A DNA stretch of 64,000 nucleotides from Hyphomicrobium_A sp963724945 (GTDB lineage: Bacteria; Pseudomonadota; Alphaproteobacteria; Rhizobiales; Hyphomicrobiaceae): assembly GCA_963724945.1 (NCBI GenBank), contig CAVRWL010000004.1, forward strand, positions 1 to 64,000, read 5' to 3'. The notes under the pieces are model-generated. The model was not told the DNA's origin, did not search any database, and was given only the letters and a program-made list of their open reading frames with translations. Shown here piece after piece: positions 49,364 through 58,161 of the stretch. The position numbers were made by a program, and so were the translations under genes. Every line of letters starts with the position of its first letter. The first letter of the stretch is position 1.

Positions 49364-49609
49364 CTGATAGTTCTCGTTCGCGAAAACAACGTCGACCAAG
49401 CCCTCAGGGTCCTGAAGAAGAAGCTCCAGCGCGAAGGCGTTTTCCGAGAGATGAAGCGCCGGCGGTCCTATGAAAAGCCGTCCGAGAAAAGAGCCCGAGA
49501 GAAGGGTGAGGCCGTGCGTAGGGCAAGAAAGGCTGCGCGCAAGCTAGCCCAACGCGAAGGCTTGCTCCCAAAGCCGGCTGCCAAACGGCCTGTATTCGGC
49601 CGCCGGTAG
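49364..49609 (+). CDS. rpsU: Ribosomal protein S21, non-ATG start
   Basis: 81 aa. The sequence from IVLVRENNVDQALRVLKKKLQREG through MKRRRSYEKPSEKRAREKGEA is S21. No ATG, GTG or TTG lies at the expected place: after AAGGAGG (49351-49357) the in-frame codons are CTG (49364) and ATA (49367). CTG is taken as the likely start, 6 bases after the Shine-Dalgarno. Upstream ATG/GTG codons would add an unrelated leader that runs across this ribosome binding site. S21 binds the 30S platform and aids initiation. Confidence 0.85.
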   Translation: MIVLVRENNVDQALRVLKKKLQREGVFREMKRRRSYEKPSEKRAREKGEAVRRARKAARKLAQREGLLPKPAAKRPVFGRR

Positions 49610-49657
49610 GCATCCGCCGGCTCAGCTTGCGGCGATTGTTTCGGCCGCGAAGCGAGG

Positions 49658-49918
49658 TCAGAAATCGGAGGCGATCAGGGCGTATGAGCCCTGGCGGCGC
49701 CCCGAGTAGACTTTGCGCGCAACCTTGATGATGCGCTCGCGGTTGTTATCGAAGCTCTGCAGCATCGCGTCTTGATTGTGTCTCGTCTCCGGAGCAATCC
49801 GAAACAGAGCTGCCTCCTCGACGAAGAACGATACCTCGAGCGCGCCGTCATAGCCCCAGAAGCGCACGCAATGGCGCGTAGCATCGTAGCTGCGGCTGAC
49901 GTTCGGGAAATTCAGCAC
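49658..49918 (-). CDS. DUF1488 family protein
   Basis: 86 aa: MLNFPNVSRSYDATRHCVRFWGYDGALEVSFFVEEAALF is the DUF1488 pattern, a short family of unknown function common in Hyphomicrobiales. A similar, more divergent protein lies at 50275-50556. Start set by conserved MLNFP. Confidence 0.85.
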   Translation of the reverse strand: MLNFPNVSRSYDATRHCVRFWGYDGALEVSFFVEEAALFRIAPETRHNQDAMLQSFDNNRERIIKVARKVYSGRRQGSYALIASDF

Positions 49919-49952
49919 CGATTATGTCCTGTTCGATCGGTCGCCAAGCGAT

Positions 49953-50192
49953 CTACTTTCCTGTCGTCTTTGCGGTTGCCCGCGCGATGAGCTTGATGGC
50001 GCCTCGCGCTTGCCCCGACCGCTTTGCAATCTCCTGATCTTGAACCTCGATGATCGCCTGAGCGGGCGCATCGCCCTCAAGCCCCCCGAGGGCGGCGCTT
50101 GGGACCTTGCGGTTGGACGTGCGCGTGCCGTCCTCATAATGCACGTCGAATAGTATGAACTCGGCTTGGGCCTTCGGTTTTCTGCGCGCCAT
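49953..50192 (-). CDS. Small conserved hypothetical protein, 79 aa
   Basis: MARRKPKAQAEFILFDVHYEDGTRTSNRKVPSAALGG..., then a helical half with EIAKRSGQARGAIKLI. RBS-like AAGAGACGG precedes the ATG. Same strand and 34 bases upstream of DUF1488. No family recognised; charge pattern suggests a nucleic-acid or protein-binding peptide. Confidence 0.6.
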   Translation of the reverse strand: MARRKPKAQAEFILFDVHYEDGTRTSNRKVPSAALGGLEGDAPAQAIIEVQDQEIAKRSGQARGAIKLIARATAKTTGK

Positions 50193-50274
50193 TGTCCGTC
50201 TCTTGGGTGAAAGGTTTTCGAGCCTGCCGATAACAGATCGTCACGCGAGCTGAGCGGGAAGCTCCGCCGGGCGA

Positions 50275-50556
50275 TCAGTGGCCCTTTCCAGGCAGGTCCC
50301 TGCCCCTGATGCACACCGTGCCATCCTGCTCGATGAGCCCCTTGTCATACTTGTCGCTGGCGATCTGCTCGAACTGCATCCTGAACTCATTGAATTGCTC
50401 GATGTGCTCCTCGCCGTGCGCCGGCGGATCTATGTCCTCAAGAGCATGGAGAGACACGAGGACGCTGATCGTGCGACCGCCGTCACTCATGGCGAACAGC
50501 ACGCCCTCATGGGCATTATCCAACGTGCCCGGTTGCGCAACCGGCGTGAGCGGCAT
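50275..50556 (-). CDS. DUF1488-like protein
   Basis: 93 aa from the ATG at 50556 (MPLTPVAQPGTL). GVLFAMSDGGRTISVLVSLHALEDID resembles the DUF1488 core, with a polar C-terminal half ending RGRDLPGKGH. Upstream in-frame ATG at 50574 cannot be excluded. Together with the other two minus-strand genes it forms a possible small operon. Confidence 0.62.
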   Translation of the reverse strand: MPLTPVAQPGTLDNAHEGVLFAMSDGGRTISVLVSLHALEDIDPPAHGEEHIEQFNEFRMQFEQIASDKYDKGLIEQDGTVCIRGRDLPGKGH

Positions 50557-50798
50557 GATCGAACCTGTTTTCATTTGGATGGCACAACCGGCAGTTGCCC
50601 GTGACGCATGCCGGTCTTCGCGACAATAGGCCGCCGGATTGCCGTCGCTTTTATCACGTTCCTGCATCCGGGCGGCGTTAATTCCTCGACAGCCCACAAA
50701 ACGGAGCGCAAAGTGCCGCGATCATCGGTTTGTTCGGTCCAGGCACCGGTGGCTGAGAGACAGCGCTGCGCTCCCGCCTGCCAACAAGGAGGGAGTTC

Positions 50799-51074
50799 AT
50801 GTGTCCGTTTTTCGGGACCCCCGAGGGGTTGTCGCCTGAGGCGCTGGAGTTGCTCGACCGAACGTTTGCAGCAACGTGGAACGATCTGCAAATGAGGAAG
50901 AGTTCCTCCACGTCGCCGGTGAACGAAGCAGAGACACAATTGGCAATCGCCAAGGCCATCATGGACCTGGCGGCCACAGGCGTGCGCGAGCCGGAGCGTC
51001 TGAAGCGTCACGCGCTTCATGCCGCCGAACGCGCAAGACCGCGCACGCGGACCATAATTCACTTGCCCGACTAG
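50799..51074 (+). CDS. Small conserved hypothetical protein, 91 aa
   Basis: The ATG follows AAGGAGGGAGTTC, a strong ribosome binding site. MCPFFGTPEGLSPEALELLDRTFAATWNDLQ..., then AIAKAIMDLAATGVREPERLKRHALHA: a helical protein whose pattern recurs in Hyphomicrobiales genomes as a hypothetical protein. Its role is unknown. Confidence 0.7.
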   Translation: MCPFFGTPEGLSPEALELLDRTFAATWNDLQMRKSSSTSPVNEAETQLAIAKAIMDLAATGVREPERLKRHALHAAERARPRTRTIIHLPD

Positions 51075-51235
51075 CCGCCGCGCATCGCCCGAGTGGCTGA
51101 GCATCCGCTGTAAGCTGGCAATCGAGTCGTGCTATTCCACGTGGCGTCTGAGCGTCCGTGCACGGTCAGCACCATCGCCATAAGGGCACGCTACCCGAGG
51201 CTGCCGACAGAGGCCCGCTAACAGGGGGGAATTGA

Positions 51236-52288
51236 ATGCAACATCCCGGTTTCTTTGAAAGGGCGGGACCTTTTCCGCTGCGCCTCATTGCTGCGAAGCT
51301 GGGCGCGGAGCTCGAAGGGCTCCCCGAGGAGGAATTGGTCGATATCGAAGATATAAAACCTCTCGGTAACGCTGGTCCGCACGATCTCGCGTTCTTCGAC
51401 AATCCAAAGTACCTGGAGCAGCTCACCAAGACCCGCGCGGGCGGTTGTCTCGTGGCGCCGGCATTTGCCGTGCGCGTACCGGCGAGCACCGCGGTGCTCA
51501 AAACGAAATCGCCCTACAATGCCTTCGCTCTGGCGCTGCGCCTATTCTACGTTGACGCCCTGCGCCCCGTTGGCGCCAAATGCGGGGACGAGCACGGCGG
51601 CGGACGCCTCGTTCATCCCAGCGCGCAGATCGACGAGGGTGTGATCATCGAGCCCGGCGCGGTCATCGGCAGGGAGGCGAAGATCGGCGGCGGCACTACG
51701 GTCGCTGCCGGTGCTGTTGTCGGCTACCGCGTGTCGCTTGGCCGCGATTGCTATGTCGGCCCGAGCGCGACCATCACCCACGCGATCGTCGGCGAGCGGG
51801 TCATCCTGCATGCGGGTGTGCGAATCGGGCAGGACGGCTTCGGGTTTGCGATGAGCGCCAATGGGCACCTGAAGGTGCCGCAGGTGGGCCGCGTCATCAT
51901 CGGCAACGACGTCGAGATCGGAGCCAACTCGACCATCGATCGCGGCGCACTCAACGATACCGTCATCGGCGAAGGAACAAAGATCGATAACCTCGTTCAA
52001 ATCGGCCACAACGCCGTCATCGGGCGCCACTGCGTCATCGTCGCGCAGACTGGAATTGCCGGCTCGGCGGAGCTTGGCGATTTCGTCGTCATGGGAGGTC
52101 ACTCCGGCGTCGTCGGCCACGTCAAGATCGGCGCCCGCGCGCAAATAGCGGGCATGGCGCACGTGAAGGAGGACGTCGTGGCCGGAGCTCGGATGGGGGG
52201 GACGCCGGCAGTGCCTTTCAACGAATGGGCACGCGAGGTTGCAACCCTGAAGCGGCTCGCCGCACGCAATGGCAAGCGCAACGCCTGA
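51236..52288 (+). CDS. lpxD: UDP-3-O-(3-hydroxyacyl)glucosamine N-acyltransferase LpxD
   Basis: 350 aa. N-terminal uridine-binding domain (about residues 8-100; AKLGAELEG...), then a left-handed beta-helix of hexapeptide repeats (IIEPGAVIGREAKIGGGTTV...) and the catalytic His region (TIDRGALNDTVIGEGTKIDNLVQIGHN) with the conserved QIGHN. LpxD adds the second acyl chain in lipid A synthesis. Unusually it is not beside bamA, fabZ or lpxA, which suggests an additional copy. The start follows GGGGGGAATTGA. Confidence 0.95.
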   Translation: MQHPGFFERAGPFPLRLIAAKLGAELEGLPEEELVDIEDIKPLGNAGPHDLAFFDNPKYLEQLTKTRAGGCLVAPAFAVRVPASTAVLKTKSPYNAFALALRLFYVDALRPVGAKCGDEHGGGRLVHPSAQIDEGVIIEPGAVIGREAKIGGGTTVAAGAVVGYRVSLGRDCYVGPSATITHAIVGERVILHAGVRIGQDGFGFAMSANGHLKVPQVGRVIIGNDVEIGANSTIDRGALNDTVIGEGTKIDNLVQIGHNAVIGRHCVIVAQTGIAGSAELGDFVVMGGHSGVVGHVKIGARAQIAGMAHVKEDVVAGARMGGTPAVPFNEWAREVATLKRLAARNGKRNA

Positions 52289-52301
52289 TTCCGACGCAGC
52301 G

Positions 52302-52508
52302 CTAGAGCAGCCCGGTGAGCGGCGTGAGCTCGCTCTCCTTGGCAACCCGCTCAAACGTCTCCGCGGCGGACTTGATGCGGTAAAGCAGATCGCCGCCCTC
52401 GAAGGGCATCAGCTTCAGAACCTTGTACTCCCTGGAGGAAGCGGGCAGCCCCCAGCGACCGGGCGTGAAATCGACCGCCTGCCCGACTTTGAATCTGTGC
52501 CGTGGCAT
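52302..52508 (-). CDS. Small conserved hypothetical protein, 68 aa
   Basis: MPRHRFKVGQAVDFTPGRWGLPASSREYKVLKLMPFEGGDLLYRIKSAAE: a compact beta-rich start with an SH3-like flavour, common in Hyphomicrobiales. It ends 17 bases before the cold-shock gene in transcription order downstream, so both may be co-transcribed. Confidence 0.72.
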   Translation of the reverse strand: MPRHRFKVGQAVDFTPGRWGLPASSREYKVLKLMPFEGGDLLYRIKSAAETFERVAKESELTPLTGLL

Positions 52509-52525
52509 CCAGCAATTCCTCGCTG

Positions 52526-52738
52526 TTAGGCGAGCTCGATCTGACCGGCCTTCTTGCCGCGCCCCTTAGGGTCGTCCTCGAGCACGAAGCTGATCTTGTC
52601 GCCCTCATTGAGCGTGGCGATGCCAGCAGCCTCGAGCGCGCTGGCGTGGACAAACACGTCTTTGCTGCCGTCGGCCGGGGCTACGAAGCCAAAACCCTTG
52701 GCGCCGTTATAAAACTTCAAAGTGCCGGTGATGCGCAT
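52526..52738 (-). CDS. Cold-shock domain protein (CspA family)
   Basis: 70 aa: MRITGTLKFYNGAKGFGFVAPADGSKDVFVHASAL contains the RNP1 (KGFGFV) and RNP2 (VFVHAS) motifs that bind single-stranded RNA or DNA. Acts as an RNA chaperone. Next to it lie a DEAD-box helicase and a desaturase, which are also typical of cold adaptation. Confidence 0.93.
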   Translation of the reverse strand: MRITGTLKFYNGAKGFGFVAPADGSKDVFVHASALEAAGIATLNEGDKISFVLEDDPKGRGKKAGQIELA

Positions 52739-52962
52739 AAATTCGAGCCTTCCCTTGCGCGAGCTAAGCTGGCCATGAAAAGGCCGCGCGCTCGGCCTGA
52801 CAGCTCAGTCATGGGAAAGGCGAACGACCGCAGCGGGCCAGTAGGCGAAACCGCAAACACCGAGGGCGCGCTCCTGCTTGGGGCGCGCCGGCTCAGCGGT
52901 GTATGGGCCCCATACAGAGTGATAGCAAGCACTATCGGGCCGCTCTTTAGTTTACGACTGCT

Positions 52963-53214
52963 TTACGCCATGTCGCGCCGCTGCAGCGGATAAGCTTCGC
53001 TGTCATAGAGCTTGCGGATAGTGGCGGCATCAAATCGTTGGTCGTTCGCCTCGAGCACGGTGCCGAACAGAACCTCGGAGGGAAGCTCCTCGATGGCGAA
53101 ACGGATCGCCTCTGCGCCCGAATCGAATCGGCGGTAGGTCACCGGGCGCGGGCTAGAGCCTCGACTCCTGCAGGCGTAAATCTCGGCCGGAGCCGTATAG
53201 TCGAAATCATTCAT
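52963..53214 (-). CDS. Small conserved hypothetical protein, 83 aa
   Basis: The start MNDFDYTAPAEIYACR is placed at 53214; an in-frame ATG at 53250 is also possible. Blocks include TYRRFDSGAEAIRFAIEELP and EANDQRFDAATIRKLYDSEAYPLQRRD, which recur in Bradyrhizobium-like genomes as a hypothetical protein. Function unknown. Confidence 0.7.
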   Translation of the reverse strand: MNDFDYTAPAEIYACRSRGSSPRPVTYRRFDSGAEAIRFAIEELPSEVLFGTVLEANDQRFDAATIRKLYDSEAYPLQRRDMA

Positions 53215-53503
53215 GATCAAAGATATGGGGTCTCGGGCTGCCGATTGCATCGGGCGGCGCTTCCCGAAGTTTCTTGCTATTTGCGCAGCACTATGAAATA
53301 AGCCCGCATCGCTTGAGCGAAGCTTGAGCGAACATCGGCGCTCCAGCCGCGTGAAAAGGACTTGGGTTCGGGCCCTTTACGAATACCGTAGGCCCCTCGT
53401 TCGTCCTCCTGTTGAGCGCCTCTGACACTTCCTCACATGACAGCCCAGGCCACGCGGGGCGTCCCCCGGATCAGCCGCGTTCATTCGCGCTCGGTCGACG
53501 CTG

Positions 53504-54832
53504 ATGTCGGCCAGTCTTGTCGCGCGGCCACATAAGAAAGACTATCAATTGACCACCTTTTCCCAACTCGGGCTCAACGCAGCCCTTTTGAAATCGCTCG
53601 AAGCCGAAGGCTACACGACGCCAACGCCGATCCAGGCGCAGGCCATTCCGCACGTGCTGGGCGGCAAGGACCTGCTCGGCATCGCCCAGACAGGCACCGG
53701 CAAGACGGCGGCGTTCGCGCTGCCGATCCTGCATCGGCTCGCCGCCGATCGCCGTCCGGCGCTGCGCCACGGCGCGCGCGCGCTCATACTGTCGCCGACA
53801 CGCGAGCTCGCGACGCAGATCGCGCAGAGCTTCAAGACCTACGGGCGCCACGTGAACTTGACCGTCGCACTCATGTACGGCGGCGTCCCGCACCGGCCGC
53901 AGGTTGCCGCGATGATCCGCGGCGTCGATATCCTCGTCGCCACGCCCGGCCGGCTGATCCAGCACATCGAGGAGCGCAGCGTCGTTCTGTCGGGAACCGA
54001 GATCCTCGTTCTCGACGAGGCTGACCAGATGCTCGACATGGGCTTCATCCGGCCGATCCGCCAGATCCTGTCCAAGCTTTCCGCCAAGCGCCAAAGCCTG
54101 TTCTTCTCCGCGACTATGCCCAAGGAGATCGGTGCGCTCGCCGCGGAAATGCTGCGTAACCCAGAGCGCGTCGCCGTGACGCCCGTCGCCAAGACGGCCG
54201 ATCGCGTCAGGCAAAGCGTCATCCACGTCGAGCCGCAGAGAAAGCAATCGCTGCTCGTTGAGCTGTTCGCCGATCCGGCGATGCGGCGCACGCTCGTCTT
54301 CACGCGCACCAAGCGCGGCGCCGACAAGGTTGCGCGCCACCTGGAGGCGGCAGGCATCAAGGTCGCCGCAATCCACGGCAACAAGAGCCAGGTCGCACGC
54401 GAGGCCGCGCTGCGCGCGTTCCGTGCCGGCCACATTCGCGGGCTCATCGCCACCGACATCGCCGCTCGCGGCATCGACATCGACGAGGTGACACACGTCG
54501 TCAACTTCGACCTGCCGCACGTGCCTGAGAGCTACGTCCATCGCATCGGCCGCACGGCACGCGCCGGCGCGGAAGGCATCGCGATCTCGCTGTGCGGGCG
54601 CGAGGAGCGCCCGCTCCTGCGCGACATCGAGCGCCTGACGCGGCAGTCGATCGCGAGTATCGACCGCCACGAGAGCAGGGAGGGCGAGGAGCCCGAGAGC
54701 AACCGGCATGGGCTGGTCGAGCGGCGCAGCGGCCCTCCGGCGAAGTTCCGCCACGCCCACAACGGCAAGAGACAAGGTGTGAGCACCTCCAAGCAGCAGC
54801 GCCGCCATCGTGGCGCAGCAATTGCTCGTTAA
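53504..54832 (+). CDS. rhlE: DEAD-box ATP-dependent RNA helicase (RhlE-like)
   Basis: 442 aa. All helicase motifs are in order: Q motif (FSQLGLNAALLKSLEAEGYTTPTPIQAQ), I AQTGTGKT, Ia PTRELA, Ib TPGR, II DEADQMLDMGF, III SAT, IV LVFTRTKRGAD, V ATDIAARGIDI, VI HRIGRTARAG. A basic tail of about 60 residues follows. RhlE-type helicases remodel RNA in cold growth and ribosome assembly. The next gene follows directly. Confidence 0.93.
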   Translation: MSASLVARPHKKDYQLTTFSQLGLNAALLKSLEAEGYTTPTPIQAQAIPHVLGGKDLLGIAQTGTGKTAAFALPILHRLAADRRPALRHGARALILSPTRELATQIAQSFKTYGRHVNLTVALMYGGVPHRPQVAAMIRGVDILVATPGRLIQHIEERSVVLSGTEILVLDEADQMLDMGFIRPIRQILSKLSAKRQSLFFSATMPKEIGALAAEMLRNPERVAVTPVAKTADRVRQSVIHVEPQRKQSLLVELFADPAMRRTLVFTRTKRGADKVARHLEAAGIKVAAIHGNKSQVAREAALRAFRAGHIRGLIATDIAARGIDIDEVTHVVNFDLPHVPESYVHRIGRTARAGAEGIAISLCGREERPLLRDIERLTRQSIASIDRHESREGEEPESNRHGLVERRSGPPAKFRHAHNGKRQGVSTSKQQRRHRGAAIAR

Positions 54833-54893
54833 AGAGGAGGGTTCCCGGGACACGCGGCCGGCACAGCCGGCCGCCATCGCACAAGGATCCATC

Positions 54894-55928
54894 GTGCAAC
54901 AGGCTGAAACCGCCAATTCCAATGTCACCGCCCGCGATTGGGCCTCGCTGCTGAGCCGCTATCGCGAGCCGAGCCCGCGACGCAGCGCGTTCGAGCTGGC
55001 AATCACCGCCGTAGCGTTCGTCCTGACGTGGGTCCTGATGTGGATCACCCTCGGGTTCGGCTATTGGCTCACGCTGCTGATCGCGGTTCCGGCCGCCGGC
55101 TTCCTCGTGCGGCTTTTCATGATCCAGCACGACTGCGGCCACGGAACACTCTTCCGCAACCGGGCCACCAACGACTGGATCGGGCGCGTGCTCGGCACGT
55201 TCACGCTGACGCCTTATGACTGCTGGCGGCGCAGCCACAACATCCACCACGCCAGCTCGGGCAATCTGCAAGAGCGCGGAATTGGCGACATCGAAACCTT
55301 GACGGTGCGCGAATATCTGGCGTTGCCGAGATGGCGGAGGTTTCGCTACCGGCTCTACCGGCATCCGCTCGTCATGTTCGGGCTCGGGCCGGCCTATCTG
55401 TTCATCCTGCAGCATCGCTTGCCCGTCGGACTGATGCGCAAGGGCTGGCGGCCGTGGGTCAGCACCATGGCGACGAATGCGGCGATCGCGGTCGTCGCCG
55501 GCGCCATGATTTGGCTGATCGGATTGGGCCCATTCCTGCTGGTGCACCTGCCGATCACGCTGCTCGCCGCATCGATCGGCGTGTGGCTGTTCTACGTGCA
55601 GCATCAGTTCGAGGAGACCACGTGGGCAGACGCCTCTTCGTGGAACCCGCACGATGCGGCGCTGCACGGCAGCTCGCATTACGCCTTGCCGGGCGTGCTG
55701 CGCTGGTTCACGGCCAACATCGGCATCCACCACGTGCACCATCTGTGCAGCCGCATTCCGTTCTATCGTCTCTCGCAGGTGCTGCGCGACCATCCGGAGC
55801 TTGCGACGATCGGGCGTATCACGCTCATCGACAGCTTGCGCTGCGTGCGCTTCGCGCTTTGGGACGAGACGCGCCGGCGCTTGATCTCGTTTGGCGAGCT
55901 CCGCCGCCGGCTCTCGTGCCCTGCATGA
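54894..55928 (+). CDS. Membrane fatty acid desaturase
   Basis: About 344 aa from a GTG start at 54894 that follows AAGGATCCATC; an in-frame ATG at 54810 overlaps the helicase end by 23 bases and would add 28 residues. Three histidine boxes bind the di-iron centre: HDCGH, HNIHH and HHVHH. Four to five membrane helices. Introduces a double bond into acyl chains, which helps membranes stay fluid in the cold. Probably cotranscribed with the helicase. Confidence 0.9.
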   Translation: MQQAETANSNVTARDWASLLSRYREPSPRRSAFELAITAVAFVLTWVLMWITLGFGYWLTLLIAVPAAGFLVRLFMIQHDCGHGTLFRNRATNDWIGRVLGTFTLTPYDCWRRSHNIHHASSGNLQERGIGDIETLTVREYLALPRWRRFRYRLYRHPLVMFGLGPAYLFILQHRLPVGLMRKGWRPWVSTMATNAAIAVVAGAMIWLIGLGPFLLVHLPITLLAASIGVWLFYVQHQFEETTWADASSWNPHDAALHGSSHYALPGVLRWFTANIGIHHVHHLCSRIPFYRLSQVLRDHPELATIGRITLIDSLRCVRFALWDETRRRLISFGELRRRLSCPA

Positions 55929-56012
55929 CAGCCGCGCTGCGCACATTTATTGCCCAGTTGAGATCCTGACCCCGGAGAGCCCGCAGTGACTTAAACAAGA
56001 TCTGTCGTGCTC

Positions 56013-56225
56013 ATGCTGGTGCTTGGTGCGCTCGGCGCCGTCATGGCGGTCGCCTTCCTGCTCATGGCCGATGGCGGCGCCCCGCATGGCTACGGCGCGT
56101 TGATCGCCAATGAGCTCCCCGTCCTCATCGTTGCCGCGGGGATGGGATTTGGCGTGGGAATGCTGATCGCGCTTCTGTGGTCGGTCTTGCAGCGGCTCTT
56201 GGCTGTGAACGCCCCGCCGGCTTAG
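56013..56225 (+). CDS. Small two-helix membrane protein, 70 aa
   Basis: MLVLGALGAVMAVAFLLMADGG..., then VLIVAAGMGFGVGMLIALLWSVLQRLL: two hydrophobic helices. No good ribosome binding site; GTG at 56007 is an alternative. No family recognised. Converges with the bicupin gene. Confidence 0.45.
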   Translation: MLVLGALGAVMAVAFLLMADGGAPHGYGALIANELPVLIVAAGMGFGVGMLIALLWSVLQRLLAVNAPPA

Positions 56226-56248
56226 CGCGCTGCTCTTTGCGCCGAAGC

Positions 56249-57505
56249 TCAAACGGGCAGCACTAGCGGCTTCCCGCTGGGAAACTGAGCGACCGTCATC
56301 GGATCGATGTGGAGGGTCTGGGCCACCATCGCGCGCGGGGTATGGCTCAACCAGTCGGACAGCGATACGTCGGCGACGTACGGGGCTCTGAACACCTCGA
56401 GGTAGACGAGATCGGTCGAGCCGGTGTTGCGCAGATAATGCCCAAACGCTCTTTTGATGTAGCCGATATCGCCCGGATTGAAGTTCTGCGTCACGGCGTT
56501 GGGCCCGGTATTGAACACGGTCGCCTCGCCCTGGCCGGCGATGACGTAGAGCCACTCGTCGGCGTTCGGGTGCCAGTGCATTTCGCGCATGCCGCCGGGG
56601 TGGATCGTCACGAGCGCCGCCGCGATGGTTTTCGCGATCTCGAAGTTCGTGCTGTCGGCGATGCGTACCTCGCCGCCGCGCGTTTTGCGAATGGGCGCGA
56701 CCTCGTTGAGCTGAAACGCCGAGCGCAGCTTGGGCAGCCCTGCATCGCCCGCCGCCTGTTGCTGCGCGGCCTCGATCGGCCCCGGCATTTCGCCCTGGAA
56801 GATGTAGAGATCGTGCAGCGGGATCTTGCTGAAGGTCTCGGCGGGAACGCCGAAGTTCATCGCCAGCACGTCGGGCTGCGTATGCGCCATCCAATCGGTG
56901 AGCAGTAGCGTGTTGAACTCGGACGCCTTGCCCTCATCGAAGCAAAGGATGAACTCGCAGCCGTCCTCGCCGATGCCTTGCAGGGAGTGCGGTAGCCCGG
57001 CGGGGAAGTACCAGAGCCCGCCCTGGTGCACGTCCTCGACGTTGGCGCGGCCCTGCTGGTCGATGGTGGTGATGCGGCACGAGCCGGCCGTCACGTAGGC
57101 CCATTCCGCGAAGAGATGCCAGTGCAGCTCGCGGATGCCGCCGCGCGTCAAGCGCATATTGACGCCGGCGATCTCGGAGGCGATCTGGAAGTCGTATTGC
57201 GTGACCTGGCGCGCCCAGCCGCCGTCCTGGATGCGGCGCGGCGCATTGTTGAAGGACGCCCAGAACATCGGCAGCTCGCCCACATCGGTCGCCGGTGGCG
57301 AGAGGGCGCCGGGAAACTGACGGGAGAGAGCCGGGTTGTTCGGGCCCAGCACCGAAGTGCTCGACGGGTTGGTGCGCGTGTTGATCGCGCCTTGCGGCGG
57401 CTCGTCCGGATTGCCGTAGGAGGCCGCGCGTGCGGCGGTAGCAGCCGTGACAAGGCCGCCCGCGGCGGCGGCTGCGAGGACGTGGCGGCGTGACAGCGGC
57501 TGCAT
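56249..57505 (-). CDS. oxdC: Bicupin, oxalate decarboxylase-like, with Tat signal
   Basis: 418 aa; the ATG follows AAGGAAC. A Tat signal (SRRHVLAAAAAGG...) precedes two cupin domains. Domain 1 metal residues: RELHWHLFAEWAYV and FPAGLPHSL; domain 2: REMHWHPNADEWLYVIAG and the later GHYLRN. The lid residue that separates oxalate decarboxylase from oxidase is Glu in the N-terminal domain: here the sequence is KASEFNTLLLTDW, keeping the S-E, so decarboxylase is favoured. It makes formate and CO2 from oxalate, Mn-dependent. Symbol is by family and not proven for this protein. Confidence 0.85.
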   Translation of the reverse strand: MQPLSRRHVLAAAAAGGLVTAATAARAASYGNPDEPPQGAINTRTNPSSTSVLGPNNPALSRQFPGALSPPATDVGELPMFWASFNNAPRRIQDGGWARQVTQYDFQIASEIAGVNMRLTRGGIRELHWHLFAEWAYVTAGSCRITTIDQQGRANVEDVHQGGLWYFPAGLPHSLQGIGEDGCEFILCFDEGKASEFNTLLLTDWMAHTQPDVLAMNFGVPAETFSKIPLHDLYIFQGEMPGPIEAAQQQAAGDAGLPKLRSAFQLNEVAPIRKTRGGEVRIADSTNFEIAKTIAAALVTIHPGGMREMHWHPNADEWLYVIAGQGEATVFNTGPNAVTQNFNPGDIGYIKRAFGHYLRNTGSTDLVYLEVFRAPYVADVSLSDWLSHTPRAMVAQTLHIDPMTVAQFPSGKPLVLPV

Positions 57506-57734
57506 CTTTTTGTTCCTTCCGGCCTCCTCAGAGCACCCGAATTGAGCACGCTTTGATTGAGAAGGTGCTGACGCACGTCGTGGCGTCTTAAGGTTGCGTT
57601 GCGCGCGCGCTGGCAAATCGACAAAAATCCGGCGCGCGCGGGCTTGTTAACGATCAGCGCGGCTGTCGGCCCGGGAACGACGGCGGCCAGTTGCGTGTTG
57701 TCTGTCGCCATTCTGCGCCTTCCGGTGTGCTCCA

Positions 57735-58154
57735 ATGCTGATCGGCAAGAAAAAAGCTTCCTGGTTTTCCCTCTTCGCGCGCCGGGCCGCTACCGTCGCC
57801 GGCCGTCCGGTCGCATTTGCGGCGGCGCTCGGCGCCCTCTTCGCGTGGGGTCTGAGCGGCCCCTTCTTCGGCTTCAGCGACACCTGGCAGCTCATCATCA
57901 ACACCGGCACGACGATCGTGACGTTCCTGATGGTGTTCGTCATTCAGAACTCGCAGAACCGCGACTCGGAGGCGATCCAGGTGAAGCTCGACGAGCTCAT
58001 CCGTGCCATCGAGGGCGCGCAGAACAAGCTGCTCGATCTAGAGGAGCTGGGGCAAGAGGAGATCTCGGGCATCCGCAAGGAGTACAGTCGGCTCGCCGCC
58101 GATGCCCGCAACGGCAGCGGCCACGACAGCGATTGCCCGCCCGCTCCCGCGTAA
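57735..58154 (+). CDS. Low-affinity iron permease family membrane protein
   Basis: 139 aa with PF04120 features: FALAAALGALFAWGLSGPFFGFSDTWQLIINTGTTIVTFLMVFVIQNSQNRDS-like core with two membrane helices, then a charged coiled tail (DELIRAIEGAQNKLLDLEEL). Named after yeast Fet4-like transporters; in bacteria the family's function is unproven. It converges with the kinase gene, 7 bases apart. Confidence 0.85.
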   Translation: MLIGKKKASWFSLFARRAATVAGRPVAFAAALGALFAWGLSGPFFGFSDTWQLIINTGTTIVTFLMVFVIQNSQNRDSEAIQVKLDELIRAIEGAQNKLLDLEELGQEEISGIRKEYSRLAADARNGSGHDSDCPPAPA

Positions 58155-58161
58155 TGGACGG

